Source: Sulfitobacter donghicola DSW-25 = KCTC 12864 = JCM 14565 (GTDB taxonomy: Bacteria; Pseudomonadota; Alphaproteobacteria; Rhodobacterales; Rhodobacteraceae). Taken from it: 64,000 nt of DNA. Below the pieces are notes generated by a model. It was not told where the DNA came from. It saw nothing but the letters and a program-made list of their open reading frames with translations, and did not search any database. Within the stretch, counting starts at the first letter, position 1; the number at the start of each line of letters is the position of its first letter. Both the position numbers and the translations under genes were made by a program. The DNA lies in the NCBI RefSeq assembly GCF_000622405.1, contig NZ_JASF01000005.1, forward strand, positions 620,001 to 684,000, in the 5' to 3' direction. Positions 54,897-63,387 of the stretch are shown here, piece by piece.

Positions 54897-55967
54897 TCAG
54901 GCTGCGTGTTTGAGGATCGCTGCTTCGGAAGCTGAAAGAGTCCGGCGTGCATAGCTGCCGTAGGTGTGGGGGTCGTATTCCAGCTCGGGCATCTCAGCCA
55001 AAAGCCGCTGGCGGTCGTTTTGATCCAGCGTCGAAAACGCCGCCGAAGCAGGGTGGAAGCTTTCTGTTTCCAGCTCATTGGCCCACAGCACCTGATGCTG
55101 CTCTAAAAGAACGTGAATATAGGTCACTTCCCGTAGCTGCATATCGACCGTGATCGTCGAGCCATTGATCAAATCCTTGGCCGTCACCAAAACTTCGGAT
55201 GTGTTGAACAGGCTTTGGGCCTGTGCACCTTTGATGAGCATCCGATGTTCGGGCGAGACCAGCAAATCCTCATCAGGGCGATCGAACCCGAATGCGCCGC
55301 CCGAAATACGGATCGGGCGCAACCGCGGCATCGCAAACAGGCGCGCACCAGACATTCGGCGTTTGCCGATCCAGCGCAGGGGCTGCAACCCATTGTCTTT
55401 GGTTTGCACCAAATCCCCTTCGCGAAGATCTTCGATCAAGGTTGTTCCGTCACCTGTGCGAATGCGTGTTCCAGGCGTAAAGCAAATAACCCCTGCTTCT
55501 TGCGGTGTGGCCTCGGTTGTTCCGATTGTTCCCAGCGTATGGTGCACAATCCACAGATCGCAATTGCGCGGTGGCATCTCGTTCATGAACATCAGCAAAG
55601 GCTGGCTTCCGCCGCCCACTTCGATCAACGTGACGCTATAGCTTTTGCCGCCATCCGTAACAACAAAGCTGTTATCCATCAAAGGCGAGTTTTCATCTAC
55701 AACATTAATAGAACGTGATCCCGGCTCATGTTCAAATGCCGCGCCAACAAGGCGGTGCACCATGCGTGCTGCCCGTTTGCGTAATTCTTCTGCCCCGTCC
55801 GCCTCGTCCAGTCGCAACACATCTGACGGTCCATCCACGCGCACGGCGTCTCCACGCCATGCCCATGCGGCACCTACGCTCAGAGCCTGCACAGGTGCAG
55901 CCTCAAGACCATCAATTTCTGTTTGCGACCAGGAGATGACGAACGTGCCACGAAAGCCCGTTCCCAT
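54897..55967 (-). CDS. Hint-domain protein
   Basis: A 356-residue protein. Residues 1-155 form a beta-rich N-terminal part of unknown function (FRGTFVISWSQTEIDGL and similar). The Hint (Hedgehog/intein-type) domain starts at Cys162 in GVICFTPGTRIRTGDG, continues DLREGDLVQTKDNGLQPLRWIG and has LVSPEHRML with His241. The splicing-type Cys/His pair could support self-cleavage at Val160-Cys162, but no extein-like C-terminal Asn is visible. Such stand-alone Hint proteins are abundant in roseobacters, mostly without known function. A CtrA-type box lies 32 bp upstream. Confidence 0.85.
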   Translation of the reverse strand: MGTGFRGTFVISWSQTEIDGLEAAPVQALSVGAAWAWRGDAVRVDGPSDVLRLDEADGAEELRKRAARMVHRLVGAAFEHEPGSRSINVVDENSPLMDNSFVVTDGGKSYSVTLIEVGGGSQPLLMFMNEMPPRNCDLWIVHHTLGTIGTTEATPQEAGVICFTPGTRIRTGDGTTLIEDLREGDLVQTKDNGLQPLRWIGKRRMSGARLFAMPRLRPIRISGGAFGFDRPDEDLLVSPEHRMLIKGAQAQSLFNTSEVLVTAKDLINGSTITVDMQLREVTYIHVLLEQHQVLWANELETESFHPASAAFSTLDQNDRQRLLAEMPELEYDPHTYGSYARRTLSASEAAILKHAA

Positions 55968-55998
55968 TTACTGTCTCGCCTGCCTCAGTATTTTTTTA

Positions 55999-56013
55999 TT
56001 AACTAATCGTTAA
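55999..56013 (-). promoter_or_regulatory. CtrA-type box upstream of the Hint gene
   Basis: TTAACTAATCGTTAA, TTAA-N7-TTAA followed by C, lies 32 bp before the Hint gene start codon at 55967. It matches the CtrA consensus in both half-sites and spacing, like the box at 13618-13632. It suggests CtrA-dependent control. Confidence 0.5.
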
Positions 56014-56078
56014 CAAAACAGAGGCTCTCTGGGAAGAGGAAATCAGCGGATGTGCACAGTTGTTGCGGATCAGCCGTA

Positions 56079-57008
56079 TCAAAAGCTGAGGTTGATCCGG
56101 ATCGACCCGACAACCTGACCTTCTTTTTGGGCTTCGAACTCTTCGCCAAGGTAGGTCAGACCATAAAAGGCCGAGGCCCGTTCGCCCTGCCAATGCACGC
56201 CAGCCCGCAGGCGATCGCGACTATCGGTGAGCACAAAACCACGATCTTCGGGGAGGTAGATGCTATCTTCTACATGGGCGATATCCGCCCCCAAAAGGAA
56301 GGAGAACCCGCCGTTTTCATCGTTGGAAATCACGCGATAGCGATGGCCTGTCACGCTTTCTCGGACCAATAGTTCACCCTGTCCCATAGACCCGAAAGTG
56401 AGGTCGATCCCTGCGCGCAGCATTGTCTCGGCGCCCGCTCGCCCTTCAATAAAGGGGCGGATGTTTAAACGCGGCGCAAGGGCCAGATCACGCCCCAGCT
56501 CACCAACAACTGTTGGGTGAACGCCGTTGCTGATTTGATCAGCCAAAGTCACCCGAGAAGGTTGGCGCACACCCAGTACCTTGTGGACAGCGCGCTGGAA
56601 GCTCCCCAATCCTGTATCACTGCCAGTCACAACCAAATCCGCACCAACAGCCGCATCCAATCCCTGCCACGTGAAATGTGTATGCGCGCCAATCGACAAC
56701 GCGCCAGCATAAGGGCGATCGCCAGCTGATGCTCTGGTCAGGTTATCAGGGGCAAAAATTTCCGAGGACAGACGTAGTTCAATCAGGTCTCCAAAGGCGT
56801 TCGGCGCGCGGCCGTCCCACCCCGATCCCCAAATCCGCGAAGAGGTCCACGACCCCGTGCGCCAGCGGTCTTTGCCATCGCCAAAGTAGTCGTTGGTCAT
56901 CAAACGGCCATAGCCCAGCTTTGTCCGTTCTTCAGCATGGGCTGAAGGGATTGCGACCAAAATAGAAAGGGCAAAGGCTGCGAAAGCGCTAGTGACACGT
57001 TTGAACAT
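56079..57008 (-). CDS. LpxR-like lipid A deacylase family outer-membrane protein
   Basis: A 309-residue protein with a signal peptide ending AHAEE. It has the LpxR-family motifs TNDYFGDGKDRWRTG near residue 37 and DRPYAGAL near residue 95, and beta-strand-rich repeats ending with an aromatic C-terminal strand (GSIRINLSF), as expected for an outer-membrane barrel. LpxR removes the 3'-acyloxyacyl chain of lipid A in Salmonella; activity here is not shown. GGGAA precedes the ATG at 57008. An in-frame extension to 57089 lacks a ribosome-binding site. Confidence 0.75.
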   Translation of the reverse strand: MFKRVTSAFAAFALSILVAIPSAHAEERTKLGYGRLMTNDYFGDGKDRWRTGSWTSSRIWGSGWDGRAPNAFGDLIELRLSSEIFAPDNLTRASAGDRPYAGALSIGAHTHFTWQGLDAAVGADLVVTGSDTGLGSFQRAVHKVLGVRQPSRVTLADQISNGVHPTVVGELGRDLALAPRLNIRPFIEGRAGAETMLRAGIDLTFGSMGQGELLVRESVTGHRYRVISNDENGGFSFLLGADIAHVEDSIYLPEDRGFVLTDSRDRLRAGVHWQGERASAFYGLTYLGEEFEAQKEGQVVGSIRINLSF

Positions 57009-57254
57009 CGGTATTCCCGTCAAAGAGCGCCCCCACGCCGATCTCTTTGCTACGACGGCCGCCCGATTCCCTCCAAGGAAAGGATTCAAGCCGCCCCTCG
57101 ATCAATCTGGATTGCGACTTTGATGCCACTGTTTATCCAGAGGCATTCACCAAATGAATGCACCAACGATAGCAGCAAGGCTCGCTGGGTTGTCTGGATC
57201 ATAAATTGGAATGTTCAGACCCTAAAACCGCCTGAAAGACGCCACACCAACGCA

Positions 57255-57281
57255 AAGCGGAGCCGAAAATCAGCTCCGCTT
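57255..57281 (-). terminator. Hairpin terminator of edd-eda
   Basis: AAGCGGAGC and GCTCCGCTT form a perfect 9-bp stem with a 9-nt loop, 31 bp past the eda stop, with only a short T-run on the minus strand. The 304 bp between lpxR-like start (57008) and eda stop (57313) otherwise hold no gene that I can support. Confidence 0.6.
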
Positions 57282-57312
57282 CGGTCGGCCAATAATGGAT
57301 CTGACTTTGAGG

Positions 57313-57951
57313 TTAGCCGCGTGGCAAAGCAGCCGCTGCGCGCGCGCGCGCTTCGATTTCGGTCCAGTTTTCTGCGTTCACCAGATCCAGTGGCGCGATC
57401 CAACTGCCGCCAGCGCAAACAACGTTTGGCAACGCAAGGTAATCGGCAGCGTTTTGCGCGCTAACCCCACCTGTTGGACAGAACGAAATGCCCGCCAATG
57501 GGCCGCCCAAACCTTTTAGCGTTTTGATCCCGCCTGCTGCTTCGGCAGGGAAGAATTTCAACACCTCAAAACCACGCGCCTGAAGGGTCATCGCCTCGGT
57601 TGCGGTGGCCGCGCCGGGGAGCAGCGGCAATCCTGCTTCTAGGCAGGTATCAATCAAGGCGGCTGGGGAACCAGGTGTGACCCCGAATGTTGATCCCGCC
57701 TCCATTGACGCTTTGACGTCTTGGGCTGTGACCAATGTTCCCGCACCTACGCGCGCGCCCTCAACCGTGGCCATTGCCGCGATCACGTCCAGCGCTGCAT
57801 CTGTGCGCAGGGTGACTTCCAATACTGGCAACCCGCCGCGCACCAGTGCTTCGGCTAGGGGCACGGCATGGGCGACGTCTTCGACGACCAGAACAGGGAT
57901 GATCGGCGCGAGGCCTGCAAGCTCGCGGATAAAAGCAGTGTCGTTTTGCAT
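57313..57951 (-). CDS. eda: 2-keto-3-deoxy-6-phosphogluconate (KDPG) aldolase
   Basis: A 212-residue class I aldolase. Glu45 (PVLEVTLRT) and the Schiff-base Lys132 (FEVLKFFPAEAAGG) match the E. coli positions closely, and GVTPGSP and FCPTGGVS are present. It splits KDPG to pyruvate and glyceraldehyde-3-phosphate, the last step of the Entner-Doudoroff pathway. It starts 3 bp after the edd stop, so the two are one operon. Confidence 0.96.
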   Translation of the reverse strand: MQNDTAFIRELAGLAPIIPVLVVEDVAHAVPLAEALVRGGLPVLEVTLRTDAALDVIAAMATVEGARVGAGTLVTAQDVKASMEAGSTFGVTPGSPAALIDTCLEAGLPLLPGAATATEAMTLQARGFEVLKFFPAEAAGGIKTLKGLGGPLAGISFCPTGGVSAQNAADYLALPNVVCAGGSWIAPLDLVNAENWTEIEARARAAAALPRG

Positions 57952-57954
57952 TGG

Positions 57955-59763
57955 TTAGCTCCCAAAAACTGTGGCGCCTGTATCGGCTGAACCGACGGCA
58001 TTGCGGAAAGGAGCGAACAACTCCCTCCCTGTTCCAAATTGGTTATCTGTCATATCCGCGGTGGCGGCTACCCGTTGCATCACACCTTCGGTCAGAATTT
58101 CCAGTGTTCCCTGCGTGGCATCCAGCCTCAGAACATCACCATCCTGTAGATAGGCAATGGCCCCGCCATCCAGCGCTTCGGGGCTGACATGGATCGCGGC
58201 GGGCACTTTGCCAGAGGCGCCAGACATGCGCCCATCCGTTACCAAGGCAACCTTGTGGCCCCGCCCTTGCAGGATACCCAGCATCGGCGTCAGGCTGTGC
58301 AGCTCGGGCATGCCGTTTGCCTTTGGCCCTTGAAAGCGCACGACCACGATGACGTCACTGGTGAATTCACCCGCTTTAAAGGCGGCTTTCACCTCTTCCT
58401 GACCATGGAAGACACGCACGGGCGCTTCGATGATGTGATGTGCAGGATCGACTGCGGATACTTTGATGACGCTGGTGCCCAAGTTGCCCGCCAAACGTTT
58501 CAGACCGCCAGAGGTGGCAAACGGGTTTGACGCGGGGCGCAGGATGCCTTCGTTTAGGCTTTCTTTTGTGCCTGCGCGCCATTCAAGCGCGCCGTTTTCC
58601 ATCACAGGTTCTTGGGTGTAATGGTGAAGCCCCTCCCCCGCGACGGTTTTGGTATCGGGGTGCAGCATGCCTGCGTCAAGCAACTGGCCAATCATATAGC
58701 CCAGCCCGCCCGCGGCGTGGAAGTGATTCACATCTGCCAAACCGTTTGGATATACCCGCGCAAGCAGCGGAACGATGTCGGAGATTTCCGAGAAATCCTG
58801 CCAGTCCAGAATGATCCCGCCCGCGCGCGCCATTGCGACCAAATGGATCAACAGGTTGGTCGATCCTCCCGTTGCCATCAGGCCAACCATCCCGTTAACA
58901 AAAGCCTTTTCGCTGAGAATGTCACAAACTGGCGTGTAGTTTTCGCTCAGGTCGCTCATGCCAAGGGCGCGGTGGGCTGCCTCAACCGTCAAAGCATCAC
59001 GGATTTCGGCACCTGGATTGATAAAGCTGGAGGCCGGCAGATGAAGCCCCATGAATTCCATCAGCATCTGGTTGGTGTTTGCCGTGCCGTAAAACGTACA
59101 GGTTCCCGGGCCGTGATAGGCGGCCATTTCGGCGGCCATCAGGGCGTCGCGACCGCATTCACCAGCGGCAAATTGCTGACGCACCTTCGCCTTTTCATCG
59201 TTTTGCAGGCCGCTTGTCATCGGTCCCGCAGGGATGAACACGGCGGGCAAATGCCCAAACACCTGTGCCCCAATCACCAAACCCGGAACGATTTTATCAC
59301 ATACGCCCAAGAATACAGCCGCATCAAACGTGTTATGGCTCAGGGCGACACCCGTCGCCATTGCGATCAGATCACGGGAAAACAGGCTCAGCTCCATGCC
59401 CGCCTCGCCCTGCGTGACCCCGTCACACATAGCTGGCACACCGCCCGCAACCTGTGCCGTGCCACCGTTTGCCCGCACGGCATCGCGGATCAACTGGGGG
59501 TAACGTTCATAAGGCTGATGGGCGGACAGCATATCGTTATAGGCCGTGACAATGCCCAAGTTACCCGCCTGCCCCGTTGCAAGCGCGTCTTGATCTGGCC
59601 CAGCCGCCGCAAAGGCATGCGCTTGACCGCTACAGGAAAGATGCCCGCGCGATGGTCCTTTTCGGCATGCCGCTTCCATGCGCGCCAGATAAGCGCTACG
59701 CGTTGGGGCGCTGCGTTCAACGATACGATCCGTAATTTTGGTGAGGTCTGAATGCAAAGCCAT
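57955..59763 (-). CDS. edd: 6-phosphogluconate dehydratase
   Basis: A 602-residue IlvD/Edd-family Fe-S dehydratase: [20 protein letters not shown], then [55 protein letters not shown] and [17 protein letters not shown], with Cys ligands for a [4Fe-4S] cluster. It dehydrates 6-phosphogluconate to KDPG. The ATG at 59763 has AGGA upstream; a frame open to 59856 is rejected because it would translate through the operator at 59791 and adds a non-homologous start. Confidence 0.96.
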   Translation of the reverse strand: MALHSDLTKITDRIVERSAPTRSAYLARMEAACRKGPSRGHLSCSGQAHAFAAAGPDQDALATGQAGNLGIVTAYNDMLSAHQPYERYPQLIRDAVRANGGTAQVAGGVPAMCDGVTQGEAGMELSLFSRDLIAMATGVALSHNTFDAAVFLGVCDKIVPGLVIGAQVFGHLPAVFIPAGPMTSGLQNDEKAKVRQQFAAGECGRDALMAAEMAAYHGPGTCTFYGTANTNQMLMEFMGLHLPASSFINPGAEIRDALTVEAAHRALGMSDLSENYTPVCDILSEKAFVNGMVGLMATGGSTNLLIHLVAMARAGGIILDWQDFSEISDIVPLLARVYPNGLADVNHFHAAGGLGYMIGQLLDAGMLHPDTKTVAGEGLHHYTQEPVMENGALEWRAGTKESLNEGILRPASNPFATSGGLKRLAGNLGTSVIKVSAVDPAHHIIEAPVRVFHGQEEVKAAFKAGEFTSDVIVVVRFQGPKANGMPELHSLTPMLGILQGRGHKVALVTDGRMSGASGKVPAAIHVSPEALDGGAIAYLQDGDVLRLDATQGTLEILTEGVMQRVAATADMTDNQFGTGRELFAPFRNAVGSADTGATVFGS

Positions 59764-59790
59764 TCGATGTCCTGCCGTATGAAAGTGTAA

Positions 59791-59802
59791 GTTAGCGCTA
59801 AC
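59791..59802 (-). promoter_or_regulatory. LacI-type palindrome over the edd promoter
   Basis: GTTAGCGCTAAC is a perfect 12-bp palindrome with central CG, 28-39 bp before the edd start codon, where a repressor would block transcription. It is the shape of LacI-family operators. The regulator CceR of Rhodobacter sphaeroides, a LacI-family protein controlling edd-eda and central carbon genes, is the best candidate. A half-copy AACGCTAAC lies at 59913-59921. Confidence 0.65.
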
Positions 59803-59863
59803 ATACTCATTTTGGCCCGCATTAAAAGAGGTTTCTTGGAAGCCTGTGGTACTCATAGATAAA

Positions 59864-59896
59864 GGAGGCCGCTGGTTCCTGTCACCAACGGCCTCC
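59864..59896 (-). terminator. Terminator downstream of the first hydrolase gene
   Basis: GGAGGCCGcTGGT and ACCAaCGGCCTCC form a 13-bp stem with one mismatch and a 7-nt loop, about 26 bp past the hydrolase stop. On the minus strand it is followed by TTTATC. It insulates the edd promoter from the upstream gene. Confidence 0.7.
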
Positions 59897-59921
59897 CTGT
59901 TTGTTTCACGAAAACGCTAAC

Positions 59922-60980
59922 CTAAAGATTGCTTTGAAGATTTGCGACAATCATCGCTGTCAGCTCCTGATGGATCTCCGCCCTAGAGCGATCCCCGCTA
60001 TCATGACAAAGCGCATCGGGTTCCCCTTCTTTCTCCAGTATCTGCGCGCCGCGCTCTTTGCATTGGGCGAGAAAACTAAAGTGGTTGGCATCCTGAACAG
60101 TTGCATAGCTTGCCCGTTCGATCATGCGGGCGGCGTCTTTTGCATATACGCCCGCTGGGATTTCTCCTTCGGATCCTAAATTGATCACCATCATCGGGAT
60201 ATCGATGTCAGCCAAGCTGCTTTCGGTCAGTGTGCTTACGATACCCGGGTCAATGATAACCGCTGCATCAACACGCGCATCCGACAGATCCTGCGCGGCA
60301 GGCGATAGATCAAAACTGTGTAAATCAATCCCGTAATGCGCAAGGAAAGCACAGTCAGACATGCCGTGATCGCTTTCATCACAAAACCGCTGCAACAGAT
60401 CGGGATCAACCCGCGCACCTGACAAGGCCATCGCAGTATACCCCCCCGCCGAAAAGCCCAAAGCCGCAATCCGATCAGTATCCATGTAAGGATAATCCTG
60501 CGGATTTTGGACAAGGTGATCCAAGACAGCAGAAACATCCTTTGGGCGTTCCCAAACACGCACGGCAGCCTTGGCCGAGGCATTGCCGGTGGTGGTTCCG
60601 GGATGGTTGGGCAATACAACAACATACCCTTGTTCGGCCAACGCCGAAGCGATCCAGCCAAATTGCCCAGCATTGCCGCCTGCCCCATGTGAAATCAGAA
60701 CAACGGGATGGCGCGCACCGTCATGCGGCGCGTTTCGCCCCGCTGGGCTGCCATAAAAAACGCCATTGCCGCCAACGGTAACCTGTCGCCCGCCCTTTTT
60801 AGCGGGATACCAGATATTGAAATCAACTTCCTCGTTTCGCGCAGGGGCAAAGGCCGAGCTATAGGTAATGCCAACATTACCTTCATATGCGGGGCGGCTT
60901 GTGTAATATCCCGCCGCGAGGGTTAGGGCCGCCGCTGTAAAGACAGTGGCTTTTTTGGCAAAATTTCGCAGGGTGAACAT
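59922..60980 (-). CDS. Secreted or membrane-anchored alpha/beta hydrolase (paralogue 1 of the AraC cluster)
   Basis: A 352-residue hydrolase. An N-terminal hydrophobic signal or anchor (about 9-26) precedes an alpha/beta fold with the oxyanion loop ISHGAGGNAGQFGW, the nucleophile Ser177 in GFSAGG, an acid in IIDPGI and the His in ANHFSFL. VWERPKDVSAVLDHL between strands is shared with the paralogue at 62316. The family resembles PAF-acetylhydrolase-II or dienelactone-hydrolase-like esterases; the substrate is unknown. Tandem 22-bp boxes lie 60 bp upstream. Confidence 0.8.
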   Translation of the reverse strand: MFTLRNFAKKATVFTAAALTLAAGYYTSRPAYEGNVGITYSSAFAPARNEEVDFNIWYPAKKGGRQVTVGGNGVFYGSPAGRNAPHDGARHPVVLISHGAGGNAGQFGWIASALAEQGYVVVLPNHPGTTTGNASAKAAVRVWERPKDVSAVLDHLVQNPQDYPYMDTDRIAALGFSAGGYTAMALSGARVDPDLLQRFCDESDHGMSDCAFLAHYGIDLHSFDLSPAAQDLSDARVDAAVIIDPGIVSTLTESSLADIDIPMMVINLGSEGEIPAGVYAKDAARMIERASYATVQDANHFSFLAQCKERGAQILEKEGEPDALCHDSGDRSRAEIHQELTAMIVANLQSNL

Positions 60981-61039
60981 GATACTGTCCTTTCATCAGT
61001 TTGGATGAGAGAACCTTAGAAGCTGTCAGAAAATCCCGC

Positions 61040-61083
61040 GTCCTGAGACGCATTTCAGGACGTCCTAAATCACGATCTAGGAC
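61040..61083 (-). promoter_or_regulatory. Tandem 22-bp boxes upstream of hydrolase 1
   Basis: Two adjacent 22-bp units, 61040-61061 and 61062-61083, each begin GTCCT and end AGGAC. The first is GTCCTGA-N8-TCAGGAC and the second has GTCCTAAATC and ends TCTAGGAC. They start 60 bp upstream of the hydrolase 1 ATG at 60980. Matching boxes lie before hydrolase 2 and the AraC gene. They are probably sites of the AraC-type regulator between them. Confidence 0.7.
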
Positions 61084-61176
61084 CTGATTTAAAATTTAAC
61101 CTTAAAAATCAACGCTATAAAAACCCATCCCAATGACACCCGCGCCGCCACGAGGGCCTTGGAAAGATTGATGGGT

Positions 61177-62184
61177 CTATTTAGGTTTTTGGGAATTCAA
61201 CCATTCACTAGGGCTAACACCGGAAATTCGCAGGAATTCACGGTTAAAGTTGGATTTTGTATTAAAGCCTGAGCCGAACATGGCTGCGGTTACAGTATCC
61301 CCCGCCAGCAGGGCCTTTTGCGCTGCGGCAATTCTGGCGGCGTTTATGTATCGCGAGACGTTTTCACCCGTTACACGGTTGATCGCCCCCGAGAGTTGTT
61401 TGACCGGCACCTGAATGCGGCGCGAAAGCTGGGTCATGGTTAGATCGGGGTTAAGAAAGGGCTTTGCCGTTTGCATGTAACGTTCCAACTGCTCCATCAC
61501 CTGCATATCCTGAGCGTCAGCCTTGCGGGCAACGGTGGTTTCCTCCTCGGCTTCGCTTGTGCTGTTATCTAGGGCGCCAGACAATGTCAGAACCCCGATC
61601 AGCACCAGCGTTCCGGTTGAATAAATGCTCACAATCCACGGCTGCAGATAGCCCGCACCCATAACCTGCGCCACAACAATAAGCGCATCACTGAGCGCCG
61701 AGGCGACAAAGGTCCAACCAATGACCTGCCAAATGATCCCCGGCACTTCGCCAGTTTCCAACCGCATGCGCGGCAAAGCATCGGCCCCTTGCATCGCGCT
61801 CCAGACAATCATGCCGCCATAGCCGACAAATAATGCAGGCAAGAATGTATCCAGCAGAAAGGGGCGGCCCAACATCACCGCAATCATTCCCAGCGGGACG
61901 AGCAGATGAAGAGCATCCCGAACTTCCAGCTTGCGAACCGCTGTTGATTGGAACGCCACCCATGCCATGGGGGGGATCATGCTGGCGGTGATGGGTTGAA
62001 CGAAAAACGCCCCCGCAACCATGTAATGCTGGGCAAGTGATATGATCAGCCCCTGCAAAGCGCAAAGCGCCAGCAGCACCGCCAAAGGGCCGATCCGGCG
62101 ATCAACCACCAAAATTCTAATGAACATAAACCCCAAAACAAGCGCGCTGATCATGGGGATAGGAAGGCTGGGCATCGTGATCAC
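61177..62184 (-). CDS. AraC-type transcription regulator with a multi-pass membrane N-terminus
   Basis: A 335-residue protein. Residues about 1-210 hold seven hydrophobic segments (ALVLGFMFIRILVV, PLAVLLALCALQGLIISLA and others). The C-terminal AraC/XylS domain (about 232-335) has both helix-turn-helix units: LTMTQLSRRIQVPVKQLSGAINRV and AAMFGSGFNTKSNFNREF, ending GVSPSEWLNSQ. It should sense a membrane or envelope signal and control the neighbouring hydrolase genes. The start may be MITMPSLP (62184) or the Met at 62175. It has tandem boxes 29-71 bp upstream of its own start. Confidence 0.85.
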   Translation of the reverse strand: MITMPSLPIPMISALVLGFMFIRILVVDRRIGPLAVLLALCALQGLIISLAQHYMVAGAFFVQPITASMIPPMAWVAFQSTAVRKLEVRDALHLLVPLGMIAVMLGRPFLLDTFLPALFVGYGGMIVWSAMQGADALPRMRLETGEVPGIIWQVIGWTFVASALSDALIVVAQVMGAGYLQPWIVSIYSTGTLVLIGVLTLSGALDNSTSEAEEETTVARKADAQDMQVMEQLERYMQTAKPFLNPDLTMTQLSRRIQVPVKQLSGAINRVTGENVSRYINAARIAAAQKALLAGDTVTAAMFGSGFNTKSNFNREFLRISGVSPSEWLNSQKPK

Positions 62185-62212
62185 TCTTGGGCAAACTCAT
62201 ATGTGGAACATG

Positions 62213-62255
62213 GTCCTAAAACGCGATCATGGCGACCTAAAACGTGATTAAGGAC
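62213..62255. promoter_or_regulatory. Tandem 22-bp boxes between the AraC gene and hydrolase 2
   Basis: Two 22-bp units overlap by 1 base. The unit at 62213-62234 reads GTCCTAAAACGCGATC, then ATGGCG. The unit at 62234-62255 reads GACCTAAAACGTGATT, then AAGGAC. They resemble the unit at 61062-61083. The last base is 61 bp before the hydrolase 2 ATG (62316), matching the 60-bp distance at hydrolase 1. They also cover the AraC gene promoter side, so autoregulation is likely. Confidence 0.7.
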
Positions 62256-62315
62256 GCTCTAACCCAGAGATTTTTTCAAAAAAGGGTCATCACACCTCAT
62301 CCATAGGAGACAACG

Positions 62316-63332
62316 ATGAACCTTGTCACGAAATCCGCCCTCGCATTTGCTATATCCGCCAGCGCCCTCTTCGCCGAGCCTTCAGGCCTTAGGAACCTTA
62401 CCCTGCACGCCCCGCACCATGGCCGCGACCTAAAGGGGGTCATCCATTACCCTGCAACCGCCAGCGGCACAGTTGAAAAATACGCGGATAACCCCGTTTT
62501 TGTCGGCATGGAGGTCGCCAAAGATGCAGGTATCGCCGAAGGTCAGTTCCCTCTTGTTCTACTGAGCCATGGGTTGGGGGGGCATGCGCGTTCCCTTGGG
62601 TGGTTAGCCACCGATCTGGCCCAAAACGGCGCGATTGTGATTGCTGTAAACCACCCCAATTCCACTTGGGGGGATTTTGACCTCGCTGCGGGATTGGATC
62701 ACTGGACCAGACCCCAAGACCTATCTCTGGCGCTGGATCATATCCTTGCCGATCCCGACTTTAGCGGCAAGATCGATATGTCGCGGATTATGGCGGCTGG
62801 ATTTTCCTACGGCGGTTGGACGGCTTTGTCCCTTGGCGGGATCCGTGGCCATCACGCCGCTTATGTTGATCACTGCAAGACATACGGCGCGGCCTCTAGC
62901 CATTGTGCAGACCTGTTGAAGAATAATGTCACTTTAGCTTCCGCTGCGGCCCAAGAATGGGACGCGCTTTATAAAGACGCGCGCGTTACCGCCGCCTTTG
63001 CTGTCGATCCAGGGATCATTTGGGGCATGGGCGCAGAACAGGTCGCTGATTTGACCCCAGAGGTGACATTGGTTTCGCTGGGCGCGGGTGAAAACAGGCT
63101 GCTCGCAACCGATTTCGATTTGGCAAAGCTGCCAGAAGCGCTTCCCCATGCTGAGGTTATTTCAATTCCATCAGCGGCCCATTTTTCGATGATGCCAATC
63201 TGTAAACCCATTGGCGAGGCCTTGCTTTTGGAAGAAGGCGATGATCCGGTCTGCACCGATCCAGAGGGAGCCGACCGCGCCGCAGCGCATCAAATCGTGC
63301 TCAAGGCGTTGCATGCGAAACTAGGGCTTTGA
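62316..63332 (+). CDS. Secreted alpha/beta hydrolase (paralogue 2 of the AraC cluster)
   Basis: A 338-residue hydrolase with a Sec signal peptide ending ALFAEPSG. The fold markers are LLSHGLGGHARSLGW (oxyanion), Ser164 in GFSYGG, AVDPGI for the acid and AAHFSMMP for His. HWTRPQDLSLALDHI matches the equivalent helix of the paralogue at 59922, and both have a Cys-containing insertion after the nucleophile (DHCKTYGAAS here). It is divergent from the AraC gene and shares its box pair. Substrate unknown; a periplasmic esterase or lipase is most likely. Confidence 0.82.
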   Translation: MNLVTKSALAFAISASALFAEPSGLRNLTLHAPHHGRDLKGVIHYPATASGTVEKYADNPVFVGMEVAKDAGIAEGQFPLVLLSHGLGGHARSLGWLATDLAQNGAIVIAVNHPNSTWGDFDLAAGLDHWTRPQDLSLALDHILADPDFSGKIDMSRIMAAGFSYGGWTALSLGGIRGHHAAYVDHCKTYGAASSHCADLLKNNVTLASAAAQEWDALYKDARVTAAFAVDPGIIWGMGAEQVADLTPEVTLVSLGAGENRLLATDFDLAKLPEALPHAEVISIPSAAHFSMMPICKPIGEALLLEEGDDPVCTDPEGADRAAAHQIVLKALHAKLGL

Positions 63333-63340
63333 CCTAGCTT

Positions 63341-63369
63341 CCTTGGGGCGCGGCAAAGGCGCCCCAAGG
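63341..63369. terminator. Bidirectional terminator between converging genes
   Basis: CCTTGGGGCGC and GCGCCCCAAGG form a perfect 11-bp stem with a 7-nt loop, 8 bp past the hydrolase 2 stop and 18 bp past the convergent methyltransferase stop. The plus-strand side continues TTTCAAAAATT. Confidence 0.75.
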
Positions 63370-63387
63370 TTTCAAAAATTGATTACC

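Noticed and set aside
59764..59856. N-terminal extension of edd to 59856
   Set aside because: It would translate through the 12-bp operator and add residues foreign to the family; the ATG at 59763 has a ribosome-binding site.
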